This document shows, one piece after another, positions 10,573 through 21,425 of a stretch of 64,000 nucleotides of DNA (positions are counted from its first letter, which is position 1; each line of letters opens with the position of its first letter). The stretch is from the NCBI GenBank assembly GCA_948144175.1, contig CANXME010000875.1:248001-312000 (forward strand), written 5' to 3'. This stretch comes from Closterium sp. NIES-65 (Eukaryota > Streptophyta > Zygnematophyceae > Desmidiales > Closteriaceae). The translations under genes and the position numbers were made by a program. A model generated the notes under the pieces. That model was not told where the DNA came from. It saw only the letters and a list, made by a program, of their open reading frames with translations, and did not search any database.

Positions 10573-12288
10573 CTAGAAAGCCATCTCTGCGTCCATGGCT
10601 GTCTGCCACTGAGAGGAGTACTCACCCGCGATCGCCTCCGCGTAAGAGCGCGGGGTCGGGATGTCTGGAGCATCCGGGTCTCCCTCAGGGGAAACCAGCA
10701 TGGACACGAGATGAGATAAAGCAGCGGCAAAGCACTCAAACTCCTCCCGCCTGTCCTCAAGGACGTCCGTGCCAAGAGCACACTCACCCCCGACGGACGG
10801 AGGACAGACAGACTCAGACTCAGACTCAGCGACAAGGCTAGCGGCGTAGTCGAGACGACAAGCGGCCGCAAAGTCAACTAACTCAGCGACTAGAGCAGAC
10901 GCAGCAGAGGACTCAAAGGAAGGGTCAGTGACAACAGTGGCGAGGAGACGCGTGAAAGTAGGACTGGCAGCACGAAGGGAGTCAGACTCCGGGTCAGCAA
11001 GAGCAGGAAGAGAGGACGCAGGAGGAGACGGCAGGGGGACGCGCTGAGGAGCAGAGGAAGGACGAAGCGCCATCTGATGAGTGCCTTGGACAGCAGGAGG
11101 ACGCTGACAAGGGACACGATGACCAGTGTGAGCAGCACGAATAGGCGACGCACGGCGAGACTCGGGCGACGCAAGACGAGACTCAGGCTCAGGACGCTCT
11201 GTAAGACCTCCAGTCTGACCAGTGTAAGGAGAAGGACTAGGGAGTGGTAAGGCACGAAGTAACAGTGACTGCGACTGGACTGGCGGAAGACACTCTAAGG
11301 AGGGAGCAGGACAAGGAGGAGGTGACTGACCAAGAACCTGCTGAAGGAGTGGAACGAAGTACGGCTGCGGCCTCGTCGTGCCGCCAGAACCAGCAGAGAG
11401 ACCACCAGTAGGCTCAGCTCCAGGGTCTCCCACTACAGCGCCCGCAGGACCACCAGTAGCTCCAGCAGCGCCAGCACCTCCAGCACCAGCAGCAGCTCCA
11501 ACGCCCGGGTCCGCAGCACCAGCAGCAGCTCCAACGCCCGGGTCCTCAGCACCAGCAGCAGCTCCAACTCCAGGGTCCGCAGCACCAGCAGCACCTCCAG
11601 TAGTAGCAGCACCTCCAGCAGCCCCAGCACTAGCAGCACCTTCAGCAGCTCCAGCAGCACCAGCAGCACCTCCAGCAACGTCAGCATCACCATCAGCACC
11701 TCCAGTAGTAGCAACACCTCCAGCAGCTCCAGCAGCACCAGCACCAGCAGCACCTCCAGCAGCTCCAGCAGCACCAGCAGCACCGCCAGCAGCAGCACCT
11801 CCAGCAGCTCCAGCACCAGCAGCACCTCAAGTAGCGCTAGCAGCACCGCCAACAGCAGCAGCACCTCTAGCACCAGGGTCCGCGACACTAGGAGCGCCAC
11901 TTCGGAGACTTCAACGCCGAGTGTACCACTCTTGGAGCCGCTGGGGAGAGGGCAGCTCCCACCTAGGAGGAGAAGCACTAGCACCAGCTCCACCAGCACT
12001 CTTAGCTCCAGAAGCACCTCTCCCAAGGCTGCAGTACTATAAGTACCACTCACGCAGCTGCTGTGAGGAGAGAGCTCCTCCAGGTGTATCACTCCCAGGC
12101 TCAGCACCTCCAGAGTCAGCACCCCCAGACTCAGCACCTGCAGGCTCCGCACCCCCAGGCTCAGCATCCCCAGACTCCGCAACCCCAGGCTCCGCACCCC
12201 CAGGCTCCGCACGCTCAAGCTCAGTACCCCTAGCAGGACGAGAGTCGACAGCTACCTCGACAGGCTCAACCAGGTCTACCTGGGACAC
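10573..12288 (-). pseudogene. Element C integrase-RT linker
   Basis: A long low-complexity region between integrase and RT. It includes GAEPG-type repeats (about 12225-12085), REWYL followed by an in-frame TAG near 12040, a further L-Q-E-W-Y module, Ala/Gly-rich repeats of the DPGVGAAAGAE type (about 11600-11470), and a Pro/Ser-rich part with the motif RPQPYFVPLLQQVLG near 11360. The final segment (11433-10573) is open and enters RT. The linker's role is unknown; in copia elements this region only needs to connect mature integrase to RT. Confidence 0.65.
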
Positions 12289-13775
12289 ACCTGAGGGAGC
12301 GGAACCCTGAGAGGGGGGGGGGGGGGTCTACCACAGCAGCACCTGGCGCAAGGAAGAGAGGCGGGAGGGGGGAGCGGGGCAGTGCGGTAGGGGACGAGGC
12401 GGTAGTAGGGCACCGACTTGTCAAAAGTGACGTCCTGAGAGGGCAGGACACGGCGCGAGGTGGCGTGGTAAAACTGCCAACCAGACGCGTCCGGAAAAAA
12501 GTCAAGGAAGACACAAGGAGCAGCGCGGGAGGAGAGCTTGCCCGGGACGTATCGCGAACAAAAGCTTGAGATCCCCAGACCCGGAAACGCGACGCATCGC
12601 CAACCTCCCCCGTCCACAGCAGTGTGGGCGAGGTCTCCGTCAAGGAGACACGGGGCCAGAGGTTAAGCTGATGCGCAGCGTACCGGACCGCAAACGGCTA
12701 CAGAAAGTGGGGGGCAGCCGCATGGATCAGGGGGGTACGAGCGACCTCCATGACCAAGCCAATGCGACGCTCAGCAACCCCATTCTGCTGTGGAGAGGCC
12801 GGAAGCGTGAACGACTAGCGGATGCCGTGCTCCGCACAGTAGGCTGCCAAGAGGTCGGAGGAGAACTCACCACCTCTGTTCGAGTGCAGACGCAAGACAG
12901 GAAAGTCTGAGTGGAACCGCTCGCTGAGCTGTAGACGAGAAGCGCGGATCCAAGGGATCAAAACATCAGGGACCTCACCCTTGGTGCGCAAGGGGAAGAC
13001 CGTGGTGTAGCGCGAGTAGTCGTCAACAACGATCAGGAAGTACCTCTCCTGACCCTGTCCACAGACGCGGGCTGGGCCCAACACGTCCATGTGGAGCGTC
13101 TGCAAGGGAGCAGTGGTCGGGGGAAACAAGGAGGAGTGAGGAGCGGCGCGCTGCTGCCCCTCGACACAAGGAAGACAGGGAGGAGCAGGCGAGGGTGGGA
13201 GGGGAGGGAGTACCCGGGGAAGACCAGAGACAAGGTACCGTTTGTGCATGGCACGAAGGCGCTGCACTGACGGGTGCCCAAGGCGGTGGTGCCAGAGGAC
13301 GGTCTCGTGTGCTAGAGAGCGACACGAGCAGGGGGCATACAGCTGACCCGAAGCAGACGCAGAAGCAGCTACCTGAGGGGACTCAGTGGTCAGTGTGTAC
13401 AGGTCCGACCCCGGCTGCCGAGTGAAGGTAGCCAGGTGACGGCCCGTCCGAGCACACGTGCAGTGTGTGACGTGCTCGTAGGCAGGGGTGAACTGGTGGA
13501 CACCCCCGTCCTGGAGCGCACAACCCGCCACCAAGTTTGTAGAGAACAAGGGGAGGTGGAGACCTAACAGTGTGCCCGACGGAACCGCAGGACAAGGAAG
13601 GACAGTGGAGGAGGTCGCGATGACCGGACCCGCAGAGGGGTCAGCGAGGGAGACAGCAACTGGCCGAGCAAGCTGCTCAAGGGCAGTGCGGTCACGAAAG
13701 AAACAGCGAGAAGCACCTGAGTCCAGTGTGAAGGTGTGCAGTGCCTCAGTAGACTCAGTACCAGGGGGGACAGAC
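12289..13775 (-). pseudogene. Element C protease and integrase remnant
   Basis: Open from about 13775 to the TAG at 12815-12817 (CAG in sisters). It encodes protease with DSGASRCFFRD near 13720, the GAG-pre-integrase segment with HHRLGHPS near 13280, and the integrase N-half. The second catalytic Asp (LHSDRGG in A, D, E, H) is Asn here (codon at 12878-12880). The C-half continues to 12289 with AERRIG, another TAG for a conserved Trp (12698-12700) and frame breaks, including a run of about 14 G at 12313-12326. The catalytic loss and the stops mean no functional integrase. Confidence 0.75.
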
Positions 13776-13909
13776 TAACGAGTACCTAGAGCAGCAGCCT
13801 CACCAGCACCTGGGGCAACAGACACTCTAGCACCTAAGCGACAGCCTCACAAGTACCTAGAGCAGTAAACTGGATACCGAGGTCAGGCGGCACACACAGG
13901 TGACAGGCA

Positions 13910-14040
13910 TGACGAGAAGTGAGAATTGATGAATGGACTATGAAACAGTTGGGTACAAGTACTAACCCTAATTGGGTTGTACCCCTTGTAGGCTACCCCA
14001 CTACAGCCTACACAAATGTATAAGCTATAATGTTCTGACA
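13910..14040 (-). repeat. 3' LTR of element E
   Basis: 131 bp, TG...CA, clearly homologous to the D, F and N LTRs and containing the shared LTR core. The polypurine tract abuts it at 14041, so it is the 3' LTR of a minus-strand element. Confidence 0.9.
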
Positions 14041-14063
14041 CACCCCCATAGGCAAAGTGGGGG
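14041..14063 (-). promoter_or_regulatory. Polypurine tract of E with hairpin
   Basis: TATGGGGGTG on the element strand lies against the LTR. CCCCCA (14043-14048) pairs with TGGGGG (14058-14063) around a 9-nt loop, as in A. Confidence 0.7.
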
Positions 14064-14247
14064 AGAACAAGCGGTCAAAAGACCAGTCAAGCAAAGCAAA
14101 GCAAGCTCAGGGTGGATCACCAAGTCACCACACAGTCCGAGCACAAGAGTAAGGCCATAAGGCCAGTTCACATGCAAGAACATATATATATATATATAAA
14201 GGTAAACAAGCAAGTGCAGGTATAGAAAGAGTACTGTAAAAACAAGA

Positions 14248-15794
14248 TCAAGAAGTGAGCAAGTGAGGCCAGGTAGGCACAAGACCTAGCAAAGTGCAGA
14301 AGCGCTGATGATCACAAGGCGGAAGGGCCTTGGTGAAGATATCAGCAGTGTTGGCCTCAGAGGCCACGTAGGTGAGACGGAGCTGACCACGCTGCTGTAG
14401 CTCACGAGCCAGGAAGTAGCGGAGAGCAATGTGCTTCGTTCTGTGCTCCAGTCTGTGCTCCCGACACAAGGCCAGCATGGCCTTGTTGTCTACGTACAGA
14501 ACTGGAGGAGAACGAGGCGGCTCTCCTAGGTCAGTCAGCAGGTAGGTGAGCCAGCGTAGCTCCTGTGCAGCCATGACCCCTGCGTAGATCTCAGCCTCAC
14601 AGCTAGTGCTGAGAACAGAAGACGAGCGGGTCGCCCGCCACGAAACAGAGCTGGAGCCAAGGCTGAAGGTGTAACCCTGTGACGACCGCTGCAGAGCCTG
14701 GTCGTCAGCCCAGGAAGCGTCAGTGTGACCTGTGAGGACTACTCGACGTCGCCCTCCAAGCACTAGCCCCATGCCCGACGTACTGCACACGTAGCGCAAC
14801 ACTCTCTTTGCTGCAGCCATGTGCTCTGGTCTGTGTCTCCCAGGAGCAACATAGCGTGCCAAGATGCTAAGAGGGTATGCAAGGTCAGGTCGTGTGCAGG
14901 TCATCAGGTACATGAGGCAGCCAACAAGCTCTGGGTACGGGCCACTCGACTCTACGGACTCATCCGAAGGCAGAGCTGAGAGCGAGTGGCGAGTAGACAG
15001 AGGAGTGGCCTGAGGCGAGGAGTACGTAAAGCCGAAGCGCTGAAGGACCTGCTGCACCATGTGTGACTGAGTCAGGGTAATGGTGCACTGTGCTCTGTCC
15101 CGGGTGATCTGCAAGCCAAGGTAGCTGCGCAGTTCACCCAAGTCTGTGCACGTGTGTCTCTTCTGCAGCTCGGACTTCACATGGGCGAGTTCAGCAGTGT
15201 CAGCAGGGGCAAAGACCAAGTCGTCGACGTACACGAGGATGTAGAACGGTGGCAGAGAGGTGTCGGTGCGCAGAAACAGCGACGGGTCGGCTGTAGAAGG
15301 AGCAAACCCAAGAGTCGCAAGTGTAGTCCTCAGTGTATCGTGCCACTCACGGCGCTCCTGACGAAGACCGTAGACTGGCCGCCGGAGGCTCCGCTGGGTA
15401 CCAAGAGGAAACGACCCAGTGAAGCCAGGGGGGCGGCGTAGCAAGATCTCCTCGTGCAGGCTGCCCTGCAGGAAAGCAGTGCTGAAGTCAAGAGAGTGAA
15501 GCTTGTAGTCGCGCTGAGCGGCTATGTGCAGTAGCACCCGAAGAGTGGCCATCTTCGGGGTGGGAGAGAAGGTCTGAAAGTAGTCAACTCCCTGCCGCTG
15601 ACTGAGGCCTCGAGCCACGTAACGCGCCTTGAAGTCAGGCGGAGAACCCGGCAGCCGCTTCACCCTGAAAATCCACATGCCACTGACGATGTTCGCCCCA
15701 GGTGGGGGAACCTCGTCGACGTAGGTGCCTGTGGACTTCTAGGAAGCCATCTCTGCGTCCATGGCCGACTGCCACTGAGAGGAGTAGGGACCCT
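14248..15794 (-). pseudogene. Element E RT and RNase H
   Basis: From 15678 to the terminal TGA at 14248-14250 there is one open frame of 476 residues. It covers RT (YVDD near 15215-15230) and a complete RNase H with DAS (about 14718), EAEIYA (about 14590) and VDNKA (about 14490). Immediately upstream, TAG at 15739-15741 replaces the conserved Trp codon TGG in the RT entry motif. The coding region is interrupted at 15794 by element D and resumes at 23132. The catalytic residues look intact. Confidence 0.85.
15790..15794. repeat. Target-site duplication of element D, left copy
   Basis: ACCCT before the TG of the D 5' LTR, repeated exactly at 23132-23136. Confidence 0.9.
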
Positions 15795-15923
15795 TGTCAG
15801 AACATTATATAGCTTATACATTTATGTAGGCTGTAGTGGGGTATCCCATAGGGAGTACAACCCAATTAGGGTTAGTACTTGTACCCACTTCATTCATAGT
15901 TGATTCATTCTCGTTTCTTCTCA
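15795..15923 (+). repeat. 5' LTR of element D
   Basis: 129 bp, TGTCAG...TCTCA, followed directly by the primer-binding site. Differs from 23003-23131 at about four sites, including CAG against TAG at positions 4-6. Confidence 0.95.
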
Positions 15924-15953
15924 TGGTATCGAGCAGGTTCCCTCGTGGGAACT
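15924..15953 (+). promoter_or_regulatory. Primer-binding site of D with hairpin
   Basis: TGGTATCGAGCAGGTTCCC directly follows the LTR and resembles the initiator-Met tRNA primer site. GGTTCCC (15936-15942) pairs with GGGAACT (15947-15953) around TCGT. Confidence 0.8.
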
Positions 15954-16888
15954 GTTCTTAGGGCCCACCAAAATCGATTTTTTTTTCCTGCCCAGAGCGC
16001 GCCTCGCTTAGGCCTCCTTCGGCCCCGTCGCGTCGCCCCTAGCGACCTCCCTTCCGCCGCCCTTGCTCGGCCGTTGCCGCCCCTAGCGGCCCGTCGCCAC
16101 CCTACGCGGCCCGGCGCCGCCCTCTCGGAGCGCGTCCCGGCCCGTCGACGCCCGTGCACCGCCCGTCCCGGCCCCGCGCCGCTGCCCCGGCCCGTCGCCG
16201 CCTATCCCGGCCCGTCGCGGCCCGTACCGGCCCGTGCGCCGCCCTTAGCGGCGTCGCGTGCCGCCCCTACCCGCGGCTCTGCCGCCTTACCTGCGGCCCC
16301 GCCACCCTACTCGTGGCTCCGCCGCCTAACCCTACCTGCGGCCCCGCCGCCCTACCTGCGGCCTCGCCACTTTACATGTGGCCCCGCCACCTTACCTGCG
16401 GCCCGGCCAACCTATCAGCGGCGCCACCACCCTACCTGTGGCCCCGCCACCTTACCTGCGGCCCGGCCACCCTATCAGCGGCCCCGCCACCCCACCTGCG
16501 GCCCCGCCGCCTTACTCTCGGCACCGTCACCTGCTGCAGCGCCGCCCGCCACCCGAGTCGCCCGAGCCGTCTCACCCGGCCGAGCAGCCGACCGCCGCGC
16601 CGCCCTGCAGCAGCACAACCGAGCCGCCCAGCCGCAGAGCAGCCGAGGCGCCTAGCAGCCGAGGTGCCCAGCAGCCGAGCCACCCAGCAGCCGAGCCACC
16701 CAGGAGCCGTGCCGCCCAGCAACCGAGGCGCCCAGCAGCAAAGCCGCCGAGCCGCCCAGCAGCCGAGCCGCTGAGCCGCCGAGCCGCCCTACTTCCGGGC
16801 CGCCCGAGCTGCCCAGTCTGGTGAGCACAGCGCCTCTTTCACTGCACTGCCCTCACCCTACTGTTTGCACTGCTAGTCGTCTGTAATC
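15954..16888 (+). other. GC-rich repetitive 5' leader of D
   Basis: About 0.93 kb of degenerate CCCCGCCACC/CCTGCGGCC and GAGCCGCCCAGCA-type repeats between primer site and GAG. It has long open frames in two frames on the plus strand, all low-complexity Pro/Arg/Ala, which I read as compositional. It parallels the leaders of A and J. Confidence 0.75.
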
Positions 16889-18130
16889 ATGGCAACCCCT
16901 AGTGTCCTCGCCTTTGACGCTGAGGGACGGGCCATTGACTTTGAGGTCTGGGTAGATGACCTGCAGCTGTTCTTACAGTGCGATAGGGCAGACGGCCTCT
17001 CTCTCTTTGACCTCACCTCTGGCGCTTCCCCTGCCCGTGCTGGTGATGCTGACGCCACTGTTCGCTCCCAGTGGGCCACGCGTGAAGCTGCTGCACGTCT
17101 TGCTGTGCGTCGCCACCTCCCTACCTCTGAGCGTGCGCACTTTAGTCAGTACAAGAGTGCTCAGACCGTGTACGACGCTGTAGTCGTGCGCTACTCCTCC
17201 CCTTCCACTGTTGCACTGAGCCGTCTCATGCTACCGTACCTCTTCCCTGACCTTGCTGCCTTTCCCACAGTAGCTGACCTCATTACGCACCTCCGCACTA
17301 GTGACACTCGCTACCGCGCTGCGCTTCCTGCTGACTTCTGCGCCAAGAACCCCCCCCCCCCCCCCCCCATGTACATCACTCTCTACTACATAGTCACTCG
17401 CCTCCCTGACTCCCTTCGAGTAGTCAGGGACCACTTCCTCTCAGTCTGTCCCACCACCCTCACTGTTGACCTCCTCGAGAAGGCCCTCCTTGCGATAGAG
17501 AAGGGCATAGTCGCTGTAGGAGCCTCTCGAGGTGACCCGCGCACCCCCATCTTTGAGGGGTGTTCCCCCTCCCCCCTGCTGCCCTCTGTTTCCTCTGCTG
17601 CTACGGCTGACCTCCTTGGGCTTGAGTCGGTCGGTGCGGCGTCTGCCCCTAGCGGGAGACGCCGCCCTGGCAAGGGCAAGGGGGGCAGGGGCGCTGGAGG
17701 AGCGAGCGGGGGCAGTGGAGGTGGAGGTGGAGGCGGTGGGGGGAGTGGGGGTGGCGGTGGGAGTGGAGGTGGGAGTGGAGGGGTCAGTGGCGGCAGTGGA
17801 GGCGGAGGCGGCGGCGGCGGTGGCGGTGGGAGCGGAGGTGGCGGAGGTGGCGGCTGTGGAGGAGGCGGCGGAGGCGGCGGCAGTAGCGGAGGCGGCGGAG
17901 GCGGCGGAGGCGGTGGGGGTGGTGGAGCTGGTCGCGGGTCTTCGCAGAGGAGTGGCTCCGGTGGTGGCTCGCGCCAGCAGCAGCAGCGCGGTCGTGAGAC
18001 CCTGTCCCCTCAGCAGCTCCGTGAGTGGTACACTGCACGCCAGCGGGGTGGGGGTTTTGGTCCTTGCACCTACGTCCTGCGCACCGGCGACTGTACGGGT
18101 GAGCAGTGTGGGGGTGCGCACCCCACCTAG
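16889..18130 (+). CDS. Element D GAG
   Basis: 413 codons from ATG 16889 to a TAG at 18128-18130 that sister copies read as CAG. The capsid-like N-domain (residues 1 to about 150) starts MATPSVLAFDAEG. A C tract of 19 bases (17350-17368) here encodes six prolines in frame. Then come YITLYYIVTRLPDS, the conserved FEGCSPSPLLPS, a basic GRRRPGKGKGG stretch, a glycine tract (about 17690-17940), the L-S-P-Q-Q-L-R-E-W module, and the first part of the C-X13-C-X3-H motif, cut just before its last Cys by the TAG. GAG forms the particle and packages RNA; the Gly/Arg-rich part and Cys/His motif are the likely RNA-binding region. Confidence 0.9.
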   Translation: MATPSVLAFDAEGRAIDFEVWVDDLQLFLQCDRADGLSLFDLTSGASPARAGDADATVRSQWATREAAARLAVRRHLPTSERAHFSQYKSAQTVYDAVVVRYSSPSTVALSRLMLPYLFPDLAAFPTVADLITHLRTSDTRYRAALPADFCAKNPPPPPPMYITLYYIVTRLPDSLRVVRDHFLSVCPTTLTVDLLEKALLAIEKGIVAVGASRGDPRTPIFEGCSPSPLLPSVSSAATADLLGLESVGAASAPSGRRRPGKGKGGRGAGGASGGSGGGGGGGGGSGGGGGSGGGSGGVSGGSGGGGGGGGGGGSGGGGGGGCGGGGGGGGSSGGGGGGGGGGGGGAGRGSSQRSGSGGGSRQQQQRGRETLSPQQLREWYTARQRGGGFGPCTYVLRTGDCTGEQCGGAHPT

Positions 18131-19138
18131 CGCTGCTTTGGCCGCCTGACGGACGCGTGGCGTCACCAGTTCCTGGAGGCCTCACAGATCCCTCGCTGGG
18201 GCGAGCTGTCTAGGGCGGGTGTTGCCATCTATGATCTTGAATTTGATGCTATTCTCTCTGCCATGTATGTTGTGTCTATTAGTGATGAGGGTGACTGTTA
18301 CCGGTGTTTCCCGCCCGATCCGGGCATTGAGACTGCTGCTCTAGGTACTGGTGCGGCTGCTGCCCTAGGTGCTTGCGACGCTGCTGCTCCAGGTGCTAGT
18401 GCGTCTGCGTCCTTAGGTACTGCTGAGTCTGCGCTCTCAGGTACTACGTCGGCTTCAGTCTCCCTCACCTTCACCCTTGACTCAGGGGCTTCTTGCTCCT
18501 TCTTTCGGGACCGTACCACACTCACGCCGCTTAGTCGGCCGGTTGCGGTGTCTCTGGCTGACCCCTCTGGGGGTCCTGTCCTGTCTCGCTTCTCCACAGT
18601 CCTCCCGTGTCCGGCGGCTCCCTCTGGCACCCTGTCTGGTCTCTACCTCCCCTCGTTCTCTACGAACTTGGTGAGTGGTGCTGACCTACAGGATGCGGGA
18701 GTACACCAGTTCACTCCTGCGCATCAGCGGGTGACACACTGCACAGAGGCAAGCACAGGCCGACACCTGGCTACGTTTACCCGTCAGCCGGGGTCGAGCC
18801 TGTACACACTGACCACTGCGTCTCCTCCCGTTGCTGAGTCTGGTAGGGTCACTGCGTCCGGCCAGGTGTTTGCTGTAGCGTCTTGGTCTGGTCCTGAGTC
18901 TGCCCCCTATTCGTGTCGTCTCCTGTCTCACGAGACTCTCCTCTGGCACCACCGCCTTTGTCACCCCTCTCTGCTTCTTCTCAGAGGCATGGCCTCCCGT
19001 CTTCTTGTGTCAGGTCTCCCCCGGTCCCTCCCTCCTTTTCCTCAGGGCCCTGGCCCTACCTGTGTCCCCTGTGTCAAGGGGCGCCAGCGTGCTGCCCCTC
19101 ACTCCTCCCAGTTTCCTCCGACAGAGGCCCCGTTGTAG
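18131..19138 (+). CDS. Element D protease and GAG-pre-integrase segment
   Basis: Continues the GAG frame after the TAG at 18128. It includes the conserved DLEFDAILSAMYV segment, an Ala/Gly-rich spacer, and the aspartic protease with LDSGAS near 18475, followed by FSTNLVSGADLQD. The zinc-binding GAG-pre-integrase region follows, with WHHRLCHPS near 18945 (the usual GHPS is CHPS) and CVPCVKG. It ends at TAG 19136-19138, again CAG in sisters. The protease would cut the polyprotein; the active-site D-S-G is intact. Confidence 0.85.
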   Translation, partial: RCFGRLTDAWRHQFLEASQIPRWGELSRAGVAIYDLEFDAILSAMYVVSISDEGDCYRCFPPDPGIETAALGTGAAAALGACDAAAPGASASASLGTAESALSGTTSASVSLTFTLDSGASCSFFRDRTTLTPLSRPVAVSLADPSGGPVLSRFSTVLPCPAAPSGTLSGLYLPSFSTNLVSGADLQDAGVHQFTPAHQRVTHCTEASTGRHLATFTRQPGSSLYTLTTASPPVAESGRVTASGQVFAVASWSGPESAPYSCRLLSHETLLWHHRLCHPSLLLLRGMASRLLVSGLPRSLPPFPQGPGPTCVPCVKGRQRAAPHSSQFPPTEAPL

Positions 19139-19804
19139 ACGCTTCACATGGACGTGTGGGGCCCAGCCCGCGTCCGTGGACAGGGTCACGAGCGCTACTT
19201 CCTGCTCGTTGTTGACAACTACTCGCGTTACACCGCAGTCTTCCCCTTGCGCAACAAGGGTGATGTCACTGAGGTGCTCATCGACTGGATCCGCGCAGCT
19301 CGTCTCCAGCTCAGGCAGAGCTTTGGCTCAGACTTTCCTGTTCTGCGTCTGCACTCGGACAGAGGCGGAGAGTTCTCCTCTGGCCTTCTGCGAGCCTTCT
19401 GTCGTGCACGAGGCATCCGTCAGACCTTCATGCATCCGGACTCTCCGCAGCAAAATGGGATTGCTGAGCGCCGCATTGGCATGGTCATGGATGTCGCCCG
19501 TACGTCTATGATGCATGCGGCTGCCCCCAATTTTATGTGGCCGTTTGCGGTGAGGTACGCGGCGCATCAGATCAACCTTCACCCCAGGGTCTCCAGGCCA
19601 GAGACCTCCCCAGCCTTGCTGTGGACGGGGAAGGTTGGCGATGCGTCGGTGTTCCGGGTCTGGGGATCTCGGGCGTTTGTCCGCGACTTGTCTGCGGACA
19701 AGCTGTCCCCTCGTGCTGCTCCTTGCGTCTTCCTGGGGTTCCCCCCTGACGCGCCTGGGTGGCAGTTCTACCACCCCACCTCTCGACGTGTTCTGTCCTC
19801 CTAG
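19139..19804 (+). CDS. Element D integrase core
   Basis: Same frame as GAG, from the TAG at 19136 to the TAG at 19802-19804 (CAG in sisters). The catalytic triad is intact: Asp in HMDVWGPARV (about 19150), Asp in LHSDRGGEF (about 19358) and Glu in GIAERRIG (about 19465), at DD35E spacing. The C-terminal part shows VWGSRAFVRDLSADKLSPRA and CVFLGFPPDAPGWQFYHP, typical of copia integrases. It would insert cDNA and leave 5-bp duplications like those seen here. Confidence 0.9.
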   Translation, partial: TLHMDVWGPARVRGQGHERYFLLVVDNYSRYTAVFPLRNKGDVTEVLIDWIRAARLQLRQSFGSDFPVLRLHSDRGGEFSSGLLRAFCRARGIRQTFMHPDSPQQNGIAERRIGMVMDVARTSMMHAAAPNFMWPFAVRYAAHQINLHPRVSRPETSPALLWTGKVGDASVFRVWGSRAFVRDLSADKLSPRAAPCVFLGFPPDAPGWQFYHPTSRRVLSS

Positions 19805-21425
19805 GACGTCACGTTCGACGAGTCGGTCCCCTACTACCGCCTCTTCCCCTACCGCACTCCGTCCCTACCCCCGCCCCCACTCTTCCTTGTACCAGGTCCC
19901 CCCCCCGATAGACCCCCTCCCCCCTCAGGGTCCTGCCCCTTCACGTGTGTCCCAGGTAGACGCAGTCGAGCCTGTCGAGGTCACTGGTGACTCTGGTGCT
20001 GCTGGAGGTGCTGAGCCTGGGGGTGCTGGGCCTAGGGGTGCGGAGCCTAGGGGTGCTGAGCCTGGGGGTGCTGAGCCTGGGGGTACTACGCCTGGAGGTG
20101 CTGAGCCTTGGGGTGCTGAGTCTGGGGGTGCTGAGCCTGGGGGTGCCGGGCCTGGGAGTGCTGAGCCTGGGGGTGCTGAGTCTGGGGGTGCTACGCCTGG
20201 GGGTGCTGAGCCGGGAGGTGCTCCGCCTGGAGGTTCTCCGGGTACTTCGTCTCTGCGGGAGCCACTCTCTCCACAGGAGCTGCGCGAGTGGTTTGCCCGG
20301 CGCTGGAGGCGTGCTGCTGGTGCTGGAGGTTCTTCGGCTACTGAGGGTGCTGCAGTTGCGGGTCCCGGAGGTGCTCATACTGGGAGTACTGGAGCTACTG
20401 AGCCTGCGGGAGCGACTAGAGCTGGTGCTGCTGAGGGTGTTGGATCTGAGCCTACTGCTGGCGGTCCTGCTGCGGGTACTCCTGGTGGTGCTGGAGGTTC
20501 TGGCGCTGCTGGAGGTGCTGCTGGAGCGAGTGCTCCTGCTGGGGGTACTAGTGCTGTCCCTGCTGCTTCTGGCGTCGCCACGCGGCCTTGACCGTACTTC
20601 GTTCCGCTCCTGCAGCAGGTTCTTGGTCTTCCACCTTCTACTCGTCCTCCTCCTCCCTTAGCGTGTCCACAGATTGTCCCGTCACAGCTCCAGTTGCAGC
20701 CTACCTCCCCTTTGCCTGCTCCTCCCTACGCTGGTCCTACTGGAGGTCTTGCTGAGCGTCGTGAGCCTACGTCTCGCCCTACGTCGCCTGTGCGTCCTGC
20801 TCGCGCTAGTGGTCATGGTTCGCGTCCGCGTCCTCCTCCTGTCCCTGGCACGCACCAGATGTCTCTGCGTCCGTCTACTGCTCCTCTGCGTGCCCCTTTG
20901 CCTTCTCCTCCTGAGTCCTCTCTTCCTGCTCTTGCCGACCCGGAGTCGGACTCTCTTCGTAATGCCTGTCCTACTGTCACGCGTCTCCTTGCTACTGTCG
21001 TCACTGACCCTTCTTTCGAGTCCACTGCTGCGTCTGCCCTAGTCGCTGAGCTCGTCGACTTTGCTGCTCGCTGTCGCCTAGACTACGCTGCTAGTCTTGT
21101 CGCTGAGTCTGAGTCTGTCTGTCCTCCGTCCGTCGGGGGTGAGTGTGCCCTTGGCACGGACGTCCTTGAGGATAGGCAGGAGGAGTTCCAGTGTCTGGCA
21201 GCTGCTTCACCTCATCTCGTGTCCGTACTGCTTACCCCTGAGGGAGACCCGGATGCACTTGACATCCCAACTCCGCGCTCTTACGCGGAGGCGATAGAGG
21301 GTCCCTACTCCTCTCAATGGCAGGCAGCTATGGATGCAGAGATGGCTTCCTGGAAGGCCACAAGCACCTACGTTGACGCTATCCCCCCTCCTCGGGCGAA
21401 CATCGTCAGTGGCATGTGGATCTTC
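19805..21425 (+). pseudogene. Element D integrase-RT linker
   Basis: A C run near 19897 shifts the frame by one. The frame from about 19900 to 20591 encodes a GAEPG pentapeptide array (about 19995-20240, 15-bp units), the L-S-P-Q-E-L-R-E-W-F-A-R-R-W module and Ala/Gly-rich sequence. After a TGA near 20590, likely from CGA, the same frame resumes with a Pro/Ser-rich part and the conserved PSVGGECALGTDVLEDRQEEF before RT. Its function is unknown; the array is conserved in all copies but varies in length. Confidence 0.7.

Larger units (their letters stand above)
9242..13909 (-). mobile_element. Truncated copia element C
   Basis: Minus-strand element running from inside GAG (right, interrupted at 13909 by element E) to inside RNase H (left, ending at about 9244 after the KHIALRY motif). 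Both LTRs are missing. Its closest relative in the window is H, with which it shares the DPGVGAAAGAE-type linker repeats and a stop codon after REWYL. It carries several nonsense and frameshift mutations and an integrase Asp-to-Asn change, so it is inactive. The outer 5' part should lie beyond E but is absent; the DNA right of E is unrelated. Confidence 0.85.
13910..15794 (-). mobile_element. Copia element E, 3' part (left of nested D)
   Basis: Left part of a minus-strand copia element that continues at 23132 after the nested element D. It contains the 3' LTR (13910-14040), polypurine tract and the RT-RNase H coding region. The left flank AGGCA (13905-13909) would be its target duplication, but the other end is truncated at about 25492 so it cannot be matched. 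It is inserted in the GAG-protease region of C. Confidence 0.9.

Noticed and set aside
11378-12310. 310-codon Ala/Pro ORF on the plus strand in C
   Set aside because: Antisense of the Ala/Gly/Glu-rich linker array of element C.
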